Shown: positions 44,068 to 53,060 of the stretch, one piece after another
Layout of the letters: every line of letters starts with the position of its first letter
How positions within the stretch are numbered: position 1 is the first letter of the stretch
Assembly: GCA_035542475.1 (NCBI GenBank)
Contig: DATKLL010000189.1
Coordinates: forward strand, 1-64,000
Length of the DNA: 64,000 bases
Direction of reading: 5' to 3'
From: DATKLL01 sp035542475
GTDB lineage: Bacteria; Desulfobacterota; Syntrophia; Syntrophales; UBA2185
Translations under genes and position numbers: made by a program
Notes under the pieces: model-generated
The model's input: only the letters and a program-made list of their open reading frames with translations
What the model was told of the DNA's origin: nothing
The model's database searches: none

Positions 44068-45417
44068 TTGGGAAAACTTTTTGGTACGGACGGCATAAGG
44101 GGCATCGCCAATGAATATCCTATGACGGCTGAAATGGCCCTGAACATAGGCCGGGCTACTGCCCATCTGTTCAAGAAGAAAGGCCATGTTCCGAAGATCA
44201 TTGTCGGCAAGGATACCCGTATTTCCGGCTATATGTTTGAGAGCGCCCTCGTTTCCGGAATTTGCTCTATGGGAGTGAATGCCATCATGGTCGGAGTTAT
44301 GCCTACACCAGGCATCGCATTCCTCACAAGCAGCATGAGGGCGGACGCAGGTATTGTCATATCCGCATCCCACAACCCCCTCCAGGATAACGGAATCAAG
44401 ATATTCTCCAGTGAAGGATTTAAGCTTCCTGACGAAAAGGAGCTTGCCATAGAAGATTTCATTTTTGCAAACAGCTCATATGAGCATAAACCTTCACCGG
44501 GAGATCTGGGCAAGGTTTATCGTCTGGATGATGCAAGGGGTAGGTACACGGTTTTCCTGAAACATACTTTCCCCAAGGAATTCACCCTGGAGGGAACAAA
44601 GATCGTCCTCGATTGCGCAAACGGAGCAACCTATAGAGTAGCGCCGGATACTTTTTTTGAGCTGGGTGCTGAGGTGACTACCTTGTTTGATCATCCCGAT
44701 GGCGTAAACATTAACGTTGATTGCGGGTCCCAATACCCTGAGAAACTCGCCAAAGAAGTAGTTAAGAGAAAAGCGGAGGTTGGATTCGCCTTCGACGGGG
44801 ATGGTGACCGTCTTATTGCCGTTGATGAAAAGGGCTGTGTCTTAACGGGAGATCAAATACTTGCCGTCTGCGCGAGCATGATGAAAAAAGAAGGAACCCT
44901 CGCCAATAATTTAGTCGTAAGAACCGTAATGAGCAATATCGGCCTCAGTGTCGCCTTTGAAAAACTGGGTATTGATTCTGTGCTTACCAAAGTGGGAGAC
45001 AGATATGTCCTGGAAGAAATGCTGAGCAGAGGCGCAGTGATCGGCGGAGAAGACTCAGGCCATCTGCTTTTTTTGCAGCATCACACAACGGGAGACGGCA
45101 TCATAACGGCTTTGCAGTTGCTGACTGCCATGAAGAGAGAAGGCAAGCCCCTTTCCAAACTTGCAAAAATAATGACGGTCTTTCCCCAGGACCTGATTAA
45201 TATAGATGTCAAGACGAGGCCCGATTTGTCCACCGTACCGGAAATCGCAAATGTGATTAGAGATGTCGAGAAGGCTCTGGGAAACAGGGGCCGCGTCCTC
45301 GTCCGCTATTCGGGAACACAGAATATGTGCCGCGTCATGGTGGAAGGTCCTACCCACAAAGAAACAAAAAAGCATTGCAAGCGGATTGCCGACGTTGTGA
45401 AAAAAAAGCTCAACTGA
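44068..45417 (+). CDS. glmM: Phosphoglucosamine mutase GlmM
   Basis: The product is 449 aa. The phosphoserine loop is VISASHNPLQDNG (Ser near 103). The metal loop is AFDGDGDRLIAVD. Sugar-binding GGEDSGHL and the phosphate-binding C-terminal VRYSGTQNMCRVM are also present. It converts glucosamine-6-phosphate to glucosamine-1-phosphate for UDP-GlcNAc synthesis. The start is TTG 44068, 6 nt after AGGAGG, giving the usual N-terminus GKLFGTDGIRG. No in-frame ATG is near. Confidence 0.96.
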   Translation: MGKLFGTDGIRGIANEYPMTAEMALNIGRATAHLFKKKGHVPKIIVGKDTRISGYMFESALVSGICSMGVNAIMVGVMPTPGIAFLTSSMRADAGIVISASHNPLQDNGIKIFSSEGFKLPDEKELAIEDFIFANSSYEHKPSPGDLGKVYRLDDARGRYTVFLKHTFPKEFTLEGTKIVLDCANGATYRVAPDTFFELGAEVTTLFDHPDGVNINVDCGSQYPEKLAKEVVKRKAEVGFAFDGDGDRLIAVDEKGCVLTGDQILAVCASMMKKEGTLANNLVVRTVMSNIGLSVAFEKLGIDSVLTKVGDRYVLEEMLSRGAVIGGEDSGHLLFLQHHTTGDGIITALQLLTAMKREGKPLSKLAKIMTVFPQDLINIDVKTRPDLSTVPEIANVIRDVEKALGNRGRVLVRYSGTQNMCRVMVEGPTHKETKKHCKRIADVVKKKLN

Positions 45418-45426
45418 ATGAATCCA

Positions 45427-45442
45427 AAAGCAAGCGTGCTTT
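45427..45442. terminator. Weak hairpin between convergent glmM and DinB-like genes
   Basis: AAAGCA-AGCG-TGCTTT forms a 6-bp stem with a 4-nt loop, followed by a T-rich stretch on the plus strand. It lies between the two stop codons and could end transcription in both directions. Confidence 0.4.
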
Positions 45443-45453
45443 CGATTTCTTTC

Positions 45454-45966
45454 TCACTTTGCCGGTGCACCGAGACCCTGCAAGATCTCACGCATGTGAT
45501 TGATGTGAAATTTAAAGTGAGATTTCTCCATACCGCCAAGCAAACCGATCCAGGTTTCCAGCGTCGGATATTCTCCAAACGGTGAGTCTTTAAGCATGGG
45601 AATCTGTGCTTTCCGGTCTAGCTGCTCCCCGGATAAAACTGCCGCAAATTCAGAAATACGTTCGTACTCCTTTTCGACCTCTGAGAGAATTTGAGCAAAG
45701 GTCATTCGGGCTCGCTTCTCAGTGAAAAAAGGATTGCCCGGGTCAATATCGATCCTGGGAATCTCCTTATCGAGAAAGGCCTGAAGCATAGGCAGATGGC
45801 CCGCTCCTTCGGGTCCCCAGAGATGCGAAAGGATTTCTTTGGGAGACCATCGTCCTTCCGGTGCGCGGGAGGCCGTGCTCTCATCCAGCCCTTTGCAAAC
45901 TTTCTTCAGTTCTTCAATTCTCAGGCGGATGCCTTCAGCCAATTGAGTGCCTTTTGAAGTTGCCAT
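45454..45966 (-). CDS. DinB-like four-helix protein
   Basis: The product is 170 aa, mostly helical. It shows the spaced His residues typical of the DinB/YfiT metal-binding fold: one in KEILSHLWG near residue 48, and a C-terminal HFKFHINHMREIL. Such proteins bind a divalent metal. Some act as thiol-dependent S-transferases, but most have no known substrate. The gene converges on glmM and is followed on its upstream side by a gene-poor stretch. Confidence 0.75.
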   Translation of the reverse strand: MATSKGTQLAEGIRLRIEELKKVCKGLDESTASRAPEGRWSPKEILSHLWGPEGAGHLPMLQAFLDKEIPRIDIDPGNPFFTEKRARMTFAQILSEVEKEYERISEFAAVLSGEQLDRKAQIPMLKDSPFGEYPTLETWIGLLGGMEKSHFKFHINHMREILQGLGAPAK

Positions 45967-46320
45967 GTCTTATCACCTCCGTCTTCGCTTTATTTCGTTA
46001 TTTCATACACTAAATTATGAAATTATTTTATGATGTCAGTGCCACTCTTACCATAAGAGATTCCCTGAAATTGGGCGTCGAAATATCTGAAGTTTATGCG
46101 GTGAGGCTGGACATGATTCGCCTGTTCATCACTTGATTTTTTTGATCACCAATTGGAAACTGAACACTTATTTCAGATGCGGATGCGCTGGTGTGGGTAT
46201 TTCACGGTTTCCGGACAAAGGATTACGCTTTCCATGGCAATGAGACCCATCCGGAAATCATAAATGTGATTAAATACGTGGAGAGTCTCTGGGAAACAGT
46301 GCACCATGATATACCTCTTG
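45967..46320. other. Gene-poor stretch with short open remnants
   Basis: A 39-codon plus-strand frame starts at ATG 46017 and ends at TGA 46136. A second in-frame open stretch after a TGA at 46161 runs to a TAG at about 46365, overlapping the end of the OMP gene. Neither has a ribosome-binding site or a recognised family. They may be remnants of a lost gene. A 20-bp word at 46179-46198 recurs at 57945. Confidence 0.3.
46179..46198 (+). repeat. Copy 1 of a 20-bp dispersed word
   Basis: GCGGATGCGCTGGTGTGGGT matches 57945-57964 at 19 of 20 bases, in the same orientation. Both copies lie in intergenic DNA. Confidence 0.4.
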
Positions 46321-46971
46321 CTAAAATCGATAAGACAGTCCCAAAAGCCAATGACTGGTTTCCATAGTGGCCGAAAAATTATCTAAAAAATCTTCATCAA
46401 TTTTAAAGTACGTATACCTGTATTCACCGAAAAATCCCCAATGTTCAGAGAACATCCAGGTAAGGCCGGCGCGAGCATCTATGCCGGCCGAAAAACTGTT
46501 CTCAGTCACTTCTCTTTGCAACTCAGGCTGGAAATCCACGGTAGCATGATAAAAGAACAATCCCGGGCCAAAAGCCACATAAGGTTGTAATCGTCCGTTG
46601 GGATACTCACTGCTCTTAAAAGCAGGGTAGCGAAACATCAGCATAGCCGATAACGGGATCACAGTCGCGTTCATGCCGTTGCCATCAGCCTTGAAGTAGG
46701 ACAAATCAACACATCCCCCCAGCCAGGACAGCGACGAAGACCAACCGCCCGCGCGCACACCTACTGAGACAGAATCATCGAAACTTATGTTTCTTGTGGC
46801 GCTTTTATCCGGCGCAGGGAAATTGAAAATATCTACCTTTACATAGCTGTCAGAAGTCCTGGCACTCCCTCCGTACAGATCAATAAAACCTTCAGCAAAT
46901 GCAGACGCGCCTGTAGCCGTCACTAGAAAGACGGAAAAAGTAATTGCTGTTAAAGTTTTGCATACACTCAT
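46321..46971 (-). CDS. Outer-membrane beta-barrel protein (OmpX/OmpW-like)
   Basis: The product is 216 aa. A signal peptide (about 1-27, ending SAFAEG) precedes alternating amphipathic strands and a terminal aromatic residue (LLGLSYRF), the classical C-terminal signal for barrel insertion. The pattern fits an eight-stranded barrel with long loops. The cargo or function is unknown. It begins 45 bp downstream of the CoA activase stop, with AGGAGG upstream, so the two may be cotranscribed. Confidence 0.82.
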   Translation of the reverse strand: MSVCKTLTAITFSVFLVTATGASAFAEGFIDLYGGSARTSDSYVKVDIFNFPAPDKSATRNISFDDSVSVGVRAGGWSSSLSWLGGCVDLSYFKADGNGMNATVIPLSAMLMFRYPAFKSSEYPNGRLQPYVAFGPGLFFYHATVDFQPELQREVTENSFSAGIDARAGLTWMFSEHWGFFGEYRYTYFKIDEDFLDNFSATMETSHWLLGLSYRF

Positions 46972-47016
46972 GGTAATCCTCCTAAAATAAAGAATTATGG
47001 TTCCCTCCCCAATATT

Positions 47017-50000
47017 TTACAAGTGTAGCGACGCCAGGAATATCTTGCTTTCCTTCTTTTCAACTCCGGTTCCTTCGTCCCCATTCTGTTCTGGCATATC
47101 GTATCTTTCACGCTCTGGCAGAATGTTCGCCAGGTAGCTTCTGATCTTTTTATTCAAATCCCCTTCGCCGTCGTAAAACTGGTTCAAAATGGGAATGCCG
47201 AGTCTTGCCTGAAGCTTGCCGAAAATTCCTGTTGTAATGGTTCCGGGCATGCATCCGAACGGAGCGCAGTTGATTACCATCTTGGCGCCCTGCCTCGCGA
47301 AAAGGATAGTGCGCCCGACTGTCAGCACAGCCTCTCCGATAAAATCGAGTGGCAGATATTCCTGGGCTGCTTTCAATACTTCTTCCATTTCCGGTTCATG
47401 CCGGTCATCCAGAAACTGGCCTGCCAGCTGGTAGTATGTCCTTTCGCTATCGAAGAGAAAGATATTTTTCAGAAGAGATTCCCCTCTCTCGATGAAATTG
47501 AAGCGGCGCCTTCTCGCCAGCCAGCCCTGCATATAACTCGTATAAATCATCCACTCGTGCATGGGAGCAAGCCATGCCTCTCCACCTCCTTTCTCAATGG
47601 CGGCTATCACATTTTCGTTCGCGTAGCTGTTCGTACGCACATAAATCTCGCCCACAATCCCGACCAGCGGCCTCCTGGTCTTTATCACCGGAATAGACGC
47701 GAGTTCGTCGAGGGCATTTCGCAAAACTTCATACGGGTCCTTACACTTTTCAAAAATCGCGCATAGATTCTCAACATGTCTTTCAAGCATTTCGGAGGTC
47801 TCACCCTTTCTGCTCTCATAGGGACGAGTTTTCAGCAGTGCTTTATACAGGATATCGCCTGACATCACCGCATGCCACAGGTAACGCCGCAGGTCCTCAT
47901 CTATGCCTTGATAGGTATTGATGGAAGAAGGAGACAGAATCTCGACACCTTTGAATTCGCTGCTGTCGAGTATATTTTTATGGAGGAGGCAATACTGGCC
48001 GAACCGGCACGGTCCTTCGGCAGTCGGCATAAAGAAGGCTGTATCTTTTGGATTTGCACCGGTCTTCCTCAGCGTATTCATGAAAACGCCAATGGTGAGA
48101 GCAGTAGGCAGGCATTCGCTGCCGCGGGTAAGCTTTCTACCGAGTTCAAAGTCAGCGGCATTCTCCGGGGGAAGCGCTTCAGCTTTGTAACCATAACCTC
48201 TGAAGGCGGCGGCAAAAAGACGGGTTGTTATCGGGTGCATCGGCGGAATCCAGATTGTGCGTTTCCTGAAATCAACTGCACGTTGTATATATTCAAATGC
48301 TTGGCTTTCCCGCACCTCAGGTTTTTTTGCCTGCGCCTTGAGGATATCAAGAAACGCCTCGATGCGGGTGAGGTAGCCACCGTCAGCTCCGTGTTCATCG
48401 AGTTCCAGTATAAGCATTGGTTTTTCAGCCAGCTCTTTTTCTGCATAGCTCAATAAAAAACTGTCAGGACCGCAGTTGAAATTCGTAAAGTAAACCGGGA
48501 AGAGATTGGCGGATTCCTTAATGCGCCTGAGAGCGGCGATGATCTTCTGACCGTAAGACCAGTAAAGATTGAAGTACTCCGAGTCGGCAAGAGCAGCGAC
48601 ATTAAGCGGCAGCATATCAAGCGGGATGACCGTGCCACCGTATTCGGCAATCTTCTGGGGCAGGTTGAGATTTAGGCCTTTGTCGTAAACATTATATGGC
48701 CTTCCAATGACGACAATCGCTTGCTTCCCGCTTCTTTCCAGCTCCGAAAGTATCTTTTCACCTTCACGCACCAAAGCTTGTCTGTATTCGATAAGAAAGG
48801 TCTTTGAAGCGGCAAAAGCCTTGGCTATACTGCTTTTGGTGACATTCAATTTTTTGCTCAATTCGGCATAAAGTTCCCAGATAAGCTCTTTATCAGCACG
48901 CCTGAAATCGATAACCGGTGAGATCAATTTTTGCACCGGAAGACCGCCGGATTCTGCGCCTGAGCGGAGGAGAGACGGGATACTCTGGAGGTAAGGGCAA
49001 TAATAGCTGATTGCCGTAGGGAGTGCCTGTTCATCGGCTATCATATAAGGGAAGAATACAAACTGTGCGGAATCGTCAAGCAGTGCCTTCACGAAACCAC
49101 CGTTGGCAGCTTTGACCGGAAAGCAGAAGTCTGCGGCAACGATTTTATTAGCGAGAGCTTTGATCTCGGAATCGGTATAAGGGGTAAGCTTTATGTCATA
49201 GCCAAGATGAGCGAAAAATTCTTTCCAGAACGGGAAAAGGGAGTAAATGGAAAGCGCTCTGGGAACTGCAATTGAAGGGGCGCCGGCCGGAAGCTTTGCG
49301 GTCGCAGAGCGGCTGAAAAGATGTCTTCGTTTTTCGAATGGGGCAAAGCCGGGAATGCGCCTGGGCGTGAGCTCTTCGGGGTCTCTTCCGCACTGATATC
49401 CCCAGGAGATCTTTTCCGGCTCTCCTTCAATCGAAGCAATGGTCAAGCGGCAGTAATTGTTGCAAATCTTACAAGTCTCGGTTGCGATTTCAAGTTTTCG
49501 ATTGAGCATGTCGAATGCGCGGAATTTTGATTGCTCACCGGCGATTTCATCTAGCGAAATAAGCGCGACACCGTAAGCGCCCATTATGTGGCAATATGGG
49601 GATACGACAACCTCGACATCGAGCATGTTCTCGATTGCAGCGATGAGCCCCCGGTTTCTCGCCGTAGCGCCTTGAAACATTATCTTCCTGTTTGATATAT
49701 ATCTATTGCCCACAACGCGGTTTTTATAATTCTGGATCACTGAATAAAGTACTGCGGCAAGGGCCTCTCGCTGGCTGAACCCAAACTTGAGGAGCTTGCG
49801 CACATCCTGTTCCATAAACACTGTGCAGCGGTCTGAAGTGGCGGGCGGGCTTATTCCCATAACGGCATCACCGATTTCCGTTACTTTATAACCGAGGCGT
49901 CTTGCCTGTTCCTCGACAAACGATCCTGTACCGGCGGCGCAAACGTAATTCATATTGGCATCATGAATTATGCCGTTCTTAAGATGCATGTACTTCGCGT

Positions 50001-51282
50001 CCTGACCGCCTATTTCGAATATGGTTTCAATATCAGGATCAATGCTTAGCGCGCCGGTAGCGTGCGCCGAGATTTCATTTATGATGAAATCCGCGCCGAT
50101 GACCTTGCCCACTAGTTTGCGGCCCGAACCTGTCGTGCCTGAAGCCCTGACATCAAGGATTGTTCCTTTTTCATCGCAGTATTTTTTGAGCGCACGGAAG
50201 ATTTTTTTTGAAGCCTCAATCGGCTCGCCCAGCGTGCGCCTGTAAATGTCTATTACGATCTTTTTGTCAATCGCATCTATAACTGCGAGCTTGGTACTTG
50301 TAGAACCTATGTCAACGCCGATGGCGACCGACAGTTGACCAGGCGACAACGGTCGGCTTATACGCACTTCATTTTCGTCGTCATCAACATACTCTTTTAA
50401 TGACTCAAACAAGGGGTATTTGGACCGCTTGAGTTCGAGGGCGGGTCTGCGGGTATACAAGTTTTCAACTGTTCTATTGAGGAGTGAGGACATGAGGAAA
50501 TAGAATCTTGAGGCAGGAATTGTATTTTCGGTTGGAGCACAGAGTGCGGCGCCGACAGCCGAAGCAATCTGCCCCCGGTCAGGTGTAACAAATTCGTAAG
50601 GCGATTTATTGAGCCACCTCAATACTTCACGGTTTAACACGACCCCGCCGATAGCAAGAGTCTTGCCTGTAAGCGGTCTCCCTTTGAGCAGCGTGTGAAG
50701 TATTGTTTCGGTCGTCCCCCGACACAATCCTGACCACATTTCTTCGCGGCTCTTGCCCGCCTGCTGGTTGTGTATTAAATCGCTTTTGGCAAAGACGGCA
50801 CACCGGGTCGCGATAACTGCCGGGTTTTCCACTGGCTTCATTTCATTGAGTCGCTCGTATGAAATCTCAAGACGATCAGCCTGTTCGTCCAGAAACGAGC
50901 CGGTTCCGGCTGCACAGAGGGAATTGGTCGAAAAATCTGTGAGGTTGCCATTCTCATCAAGGCGGATAAGAGTAAGACTCCCGCCGCCGATATCAATGAT
51001 ATTCCGTATGTCCGGGGAAAAAACCTTCGCAAACATCGTTGCTGAACGTACCTCGTCAATATGAGGAAGTCCTGTCGATGTGGCGATGGCTTCGGAAAGA
51101 GCGCCAGTAAACACCGCAGAAACATTTTCAGTAATAAGCTGGCGTTCGGATAAATATTCCCAGAGGGTCTTTTCAGGTTCGCCCAGATGAGCTTTATATT
51201 CGGTAAAGATAATTCTCCTTTTTCCGTTCATGCCGACTACTTTGAGAAACATCGAGCCTACATCAATGCCAAGAAATATCAT
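47017..51282 (-). CDS. Giant CoA-substrate-specific enzyme activase (two BcrA/BadF-type domains plus dehydratase-like C-terminus)
   Basis: The product is 1421 aa. Two ASKHA-type activase domains occupy about 1-260 (LGIDVGSMFLKVV, IDIGGGSLTLIR, CAAGTGSFLDEQ) and about 315-575 (GVDIGSTSTKLAVID, FEIGGQDAKYM, CAAGTGSFVEEQ). A middle region carries a Cys motif (CKICNNYCRLTI), and the C-terminal half resembles DUF2229 and 2-hydroxyglutaryl-CoA dehydratase/benzoyl-CoA reductase-type subunits. Small relatives use ATP to push an electron from a [4Fe-4S] cluster into a dehydratase or reductase. This large form is common in anaerobes and its target is unknown. The start at 51282 follows GGAGGTGAAT. A sigma-54 promoter lies about 42 bp upstream, and the sigma-54 activator gene lies just beyond. 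Confidence 0.9.
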   Translation of the reverse strand: MIFLGIDVGSMFLKVVGMNGKRRIIFTEYKAHLGEPEKTLWEYLSERQLITENVSAVFTGALSEAIATSTGLPHIDEVRSATMFAKVFSPDIRNIIDIGGGSLTLIRLDENGNLTDFSTNSLCAAGTGSFLDEQADRLEISYERLNEMKPVENPAVIATRCAVFAKSDLIHNQQAGKSREEMWSGLCRGTTETILHTLLKGRPLTGKTLAIGGVVLNREVLRWLNKSPYEFVTPDRGQIASAVGAALCAPTENTIPASRFYFLMSSLLNRTVENLYTRRPALELKRSKYPLFESLKEYVDDDENEVRISRPLSPGQLSVAIGVDIGSTSTKLAVIDAIDKKIVIDIYRRTLGEPIEASKKIFRALKKYCDEKGTILDVRASGTTGSGRKLVGKVIGADFIINEISAHATGALSIDPDIETIFEIGGQDAKYMHLKNGIIHDANMNYVCAAGTGSFVEEQARRLGYKVTEIGDAVMGISPPATSDRCTVFMEQDVRKLLKFGFSQREALAAVLYSVIQNYKNRVVGNRYISNRKIMFQGATARNRGLIAAIENMLDVEVVVSPYCHIMGAYGVALISLDEIAGEQSKFRAFDMLNRKLEIATETCKICNNYCRLTIASIEGEPEKISWGYQCGRDPEELTPRRIPGFAPFEKRRHLFSRSATAKLPAGAPSIAVPRALSIYSLFPFWKEFFAHLGYDIKLTPYTDSEIKALANKIVAADFCFPVKAANGGFVKALLDDSAQFVFFPYMIADEQALPTAISYYCPYLQSIPSLLRSGAESGGLPVQKLISPVIDFRRADKELIWELYAELSKKLNVTKSSIAKAFAASKTFLIEYRQALVREGEKILSELERSGKQAIVVIGRPYNVYDKGLNLNLPQKIAEYGGTVIPLDMLPLNVAALADSEYFNLYWSYGQKIIAALRRIKESANLFPVYFTNFNCGPDSFLLSYAEKELAEKPMLILELDEHGADGGYLTRIEAFLDILKAQAKKPEVRESQAFEYIQRAVDFRKRTIWIPPMHPITTRLFAAAFRGYGYKAEALPPENAADFELGRKLTRGSECLPTALTIGVFMNTLRKTGANPKDTAFFMPTAEGPCRFGQYCLLHKNILDSSEFKGVEILSPSSINTYQGIDEDLRRYLWHAVMSGDILYKALLKTRPYESRKGETSEMLERHVENLCAIFEKCKDPYEVLRNALDELASIPVIKTRRPLVGIVGEIYVRTNSYANENVIAAIEKGGGEAWLAPMHEWMIYTSYMQGWLARRRRFNFIERGESLLKNIFLFDSERTYYQLAGQFLDDRHEPEMEEVLKAAQEYLPLDFIGEAVLTVGRTILFARQGAKMVINCAPFGCMPGTITTGIFGKLQARLGIPILNQFYDGEGDLNKKIRSYLANILPERERYDMPEQNGDEGTGVEKKESKIFLASLHL

Positions 51283-51303
51283 ATTCACCTCCATAAACAG
51301 TTG

Positions 51304-51320
51304 ATAGGATTAATTCCTAT
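51304..51320. promoter_or_regulatory. Short dyad at the predicted transcription start of the CoA activase
   Basis: ATAGGA-TTAAT-TCCTAT: 6-bp arms with a 5-nt centre, between the sigma-54 promoter and the ribosome-binding site. Confidence 0.35.
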
Positions 51321-51323
51321 TAG

Positions 51324-51339
51324 AGCAATTGATGTACCA
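51324..51339 (-). promoter_or_regulatory. Sigma-54 promoter of the CoA activase gene
   Basis: On the minus strand TGGTACATCAATTGCT has the GG and GC elements 10 nt apart. It matches TGGCAC-N5-TTGCW with one difference. Its predicted start lies about 30 nt before the ATG. The adjacent upstream gene encodes a sigma-54-dependent activator. Confidence 0.72.
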
Positions 51340-51604
51340 TTCCAGACGGTTTCCTTTTTTTATCTGCATGCGAGTAATTGTAAACGTGAAGCGGGCATTC
51401 AGCATTCACATGCAATTACGATTGGTTGCGGCTCATAATGGATGTAGATTGCGGTACTATAACTGCATTTAAAGATGGATCTGCGGAAATTTTTGAGGGA
51501 CAGACAGATTCGGGTGAGGTGCAAAAGAAGTTGACGAACAGACGGGGCGCTGCTGGATTAGTCTGTGAAATCAAAATATCACGCAAAAGCAAGATATGTT
51601 CACA

Positions 51605-51622
51605 GTGCAAAAATTGTTGCAC
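51605..51622. promoter_or_regulatory. Candidate enhancer dyad for the sigma-54 activator
   Basis: GTGCAAAAATTGTTGCAC has perfect 6-bp arms and a 6-nt centre, like NtrC-class sites. It lies about 280 bp upstream of the sigma-54 promoter and directly after the regulator's stop codon. It could also be a weak terminator, but it has no T-run on either strand. Confidence 0.45.
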
Positions 51623-51644
51623 CTCCTGGATGGCGAGAAACCTA

Positions 51645-53060
51645 TCAACGGGTGATTTTAAGACGGCGATTCAGAGCCTGCCGTGTTATACCAAGACTCA
51701 GCGCAGCCGCGGCCTGATTGCCGTTTGCGCGCTTCATAGCTTCCGCGATGAGTTGTTCTTCCATTTGCTTCAAAGTCGGCAGTTGGTCCGGAAAGGCAAT
51801 TGCGGTATGCACAACCCCGTCTCTTTCCCGGTGAGCACCTCCATGGCTCGAACGCTGTTCCTGGATATAAGTCTTAAAGACATCCAGGGAAAGCATTCCA
51901 GACTTATGAGCGCTGACGGCATTTGTTATGACAGCCTGTAGCTCTCTGACATTGCCCGGGAAATCATAGGTTCTGAGGAGCGAGATCAACTCCTTAGGGG
52001 GAACCGGTTTTTTCTTGCCAAGCTCCTCTGACACTTTATCAAGATAATGGTCGACAAGTACAGGTAGGTCCTCCTTGCGGTCACGAAGCGACGGGATATG
52101 GATATGATGGATGCAAAGCCTGTAATAGAGGTCTTTTCTGAATTTTCCGCTGTCCTGGAGTTTTTCCAGATCCTGATTTGTAGCCACGACAATGCGGGCG
52201 TCAGAGCGCTTTGCCACATCGGAACCGAGAGGGAAGTATTCTCCCTCCTGAAGCAGGCGGAGAAGTTTCACCTGCGATTGAAAACTCAAATCCCCGATCT
52301 CGTCGAGGAAGAGCGTGCCTTCCGCCGCCTGCTCCACAAGGCCGCTGCGCGTTTGGTCTGCGCCGGTAAACGCACCTCTGCGGTGTCCGAAGAGGGTATC
52401 TGAAAACACATTGTCATCGAGGCCCGCAACATTAACAGGGATGAAATTTCCTGCCCGCTTCCTGAGTTTGTGCAGAGCCTTCGCTACCAGCTCCTTGCCG
52501 ACGCCGGTCTCGCCGGTTATGGTGACAGGCTGAATGCTCCCGGCTATAGCCTCGATATACTGGAAAATGGATCTCATGGCTTCACTACACGTGACGATCT
52601 CCACAAATGCCTCCGGCTGTTCCAACTCAGCTGAAAACACGCGGCTCTTCAATCTTCTATTTTCCCTCTGCAATTCTCCGATCTCTATCGCCCGTTTTAC
52701 GCTCGCAATAAGCCGGCTCTTCTCAATAGGTTTGACTATGTAGTCAAATGCGCCGGCTTTCATGCACTCGACGGCTATATCTACATCGTTTGCTCCCGTG
52801 ACAATAATTACGGGAACGCCGGGATAATCGCTGCGCAGCATAGCAAGAATTTCTTCACCGGACAGATAAGGCATCATAAGGTCGAGCAGAACGACTTCAA
52901 CATCCTGCCTGGAAATTGTGGATATAACATCACGGCTGTCCTGGCAGCGGATGAAATTATTCATGCCTGCTGACCAAAGCGCCATCTCAAAGCTGTTTAA
53001 GGCCTGGAGTTCATCGTCAACCATCAACACCGGCAAATAAGGATAAACAGACGGGGTCAT
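51645..53060 (-). CDS. Sigma-54-dependent response regulator (NtrC family)
   Basis: The product is 471 aa. A receiver domain (1-120) has its Asp in VVLLDLMMPYLSG and its Lys in YIVKPIEKS. An AAA+ sigma-54 interaction domain (about 150-385) follows with Walker A GETGVGKE, the sigma-54-contacting loop GAFTGA and Walker B TLFLDEIGD. The C-terminal Fis-type helix-turn-helix is QAAAALSLGITRQALNRRL. The kinase gene upstream overlaps it by ATGA (53060-53057), so kinase and regulator form a cognate pair. The nearest sigma-54 promoter belongs to the CoA activase immediately downstream, the likely target. Confidence 0.95.
   Translation of the reverse strand: MTPSVYPYLPVLMVDDELQALNSFEMALWSAGMNNFIRCQDSRDVISTISRQDVEVVLLDLMMPYLSGEEILAMLRSDYPGVPVIIVTGANDVDIAVECMKAGAFDYIVKPIEKSRLIASVKRAIEIGELQRENRRLKSRVFSAELEQPEAFVEIVTCSEAMRSIFQYIEAIAGSIQPVTITGETGVGKELVAKALHKLRKRAGNFIPVNVAGLDDNVFSDTLFGHRRGAFTGADQTRSGLVEQAAEGTLFLDEIGDLSFQSQVKLLRLLQEGEYFPLGSDVAKRSDARIVVATNQDLEKLQDSGKFRKDLYYRLCIHHIHIPSLRDRKEDLPVLVDHYLDKVSEELGKKKPVPPKELISLLRTYDFPGNVRELQAVITNAVSAHKSGMLSLDVFKTYIQEQRSSHGGAHRERDGVVHTAIAFPDQLPTLKQMEEQLIAEAMKRANGNQAAAALSLGITRQALNRRLKITR

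Noticed and set aside
51426..51941. A plus-strand frame with several Cys residues upstream of the CoA activase
   Set aside because: Its second half is antisense to the sigma-54 regulator and it has no ribosome-binding site. The spacer is better explained as promoter and enhancer DNA.
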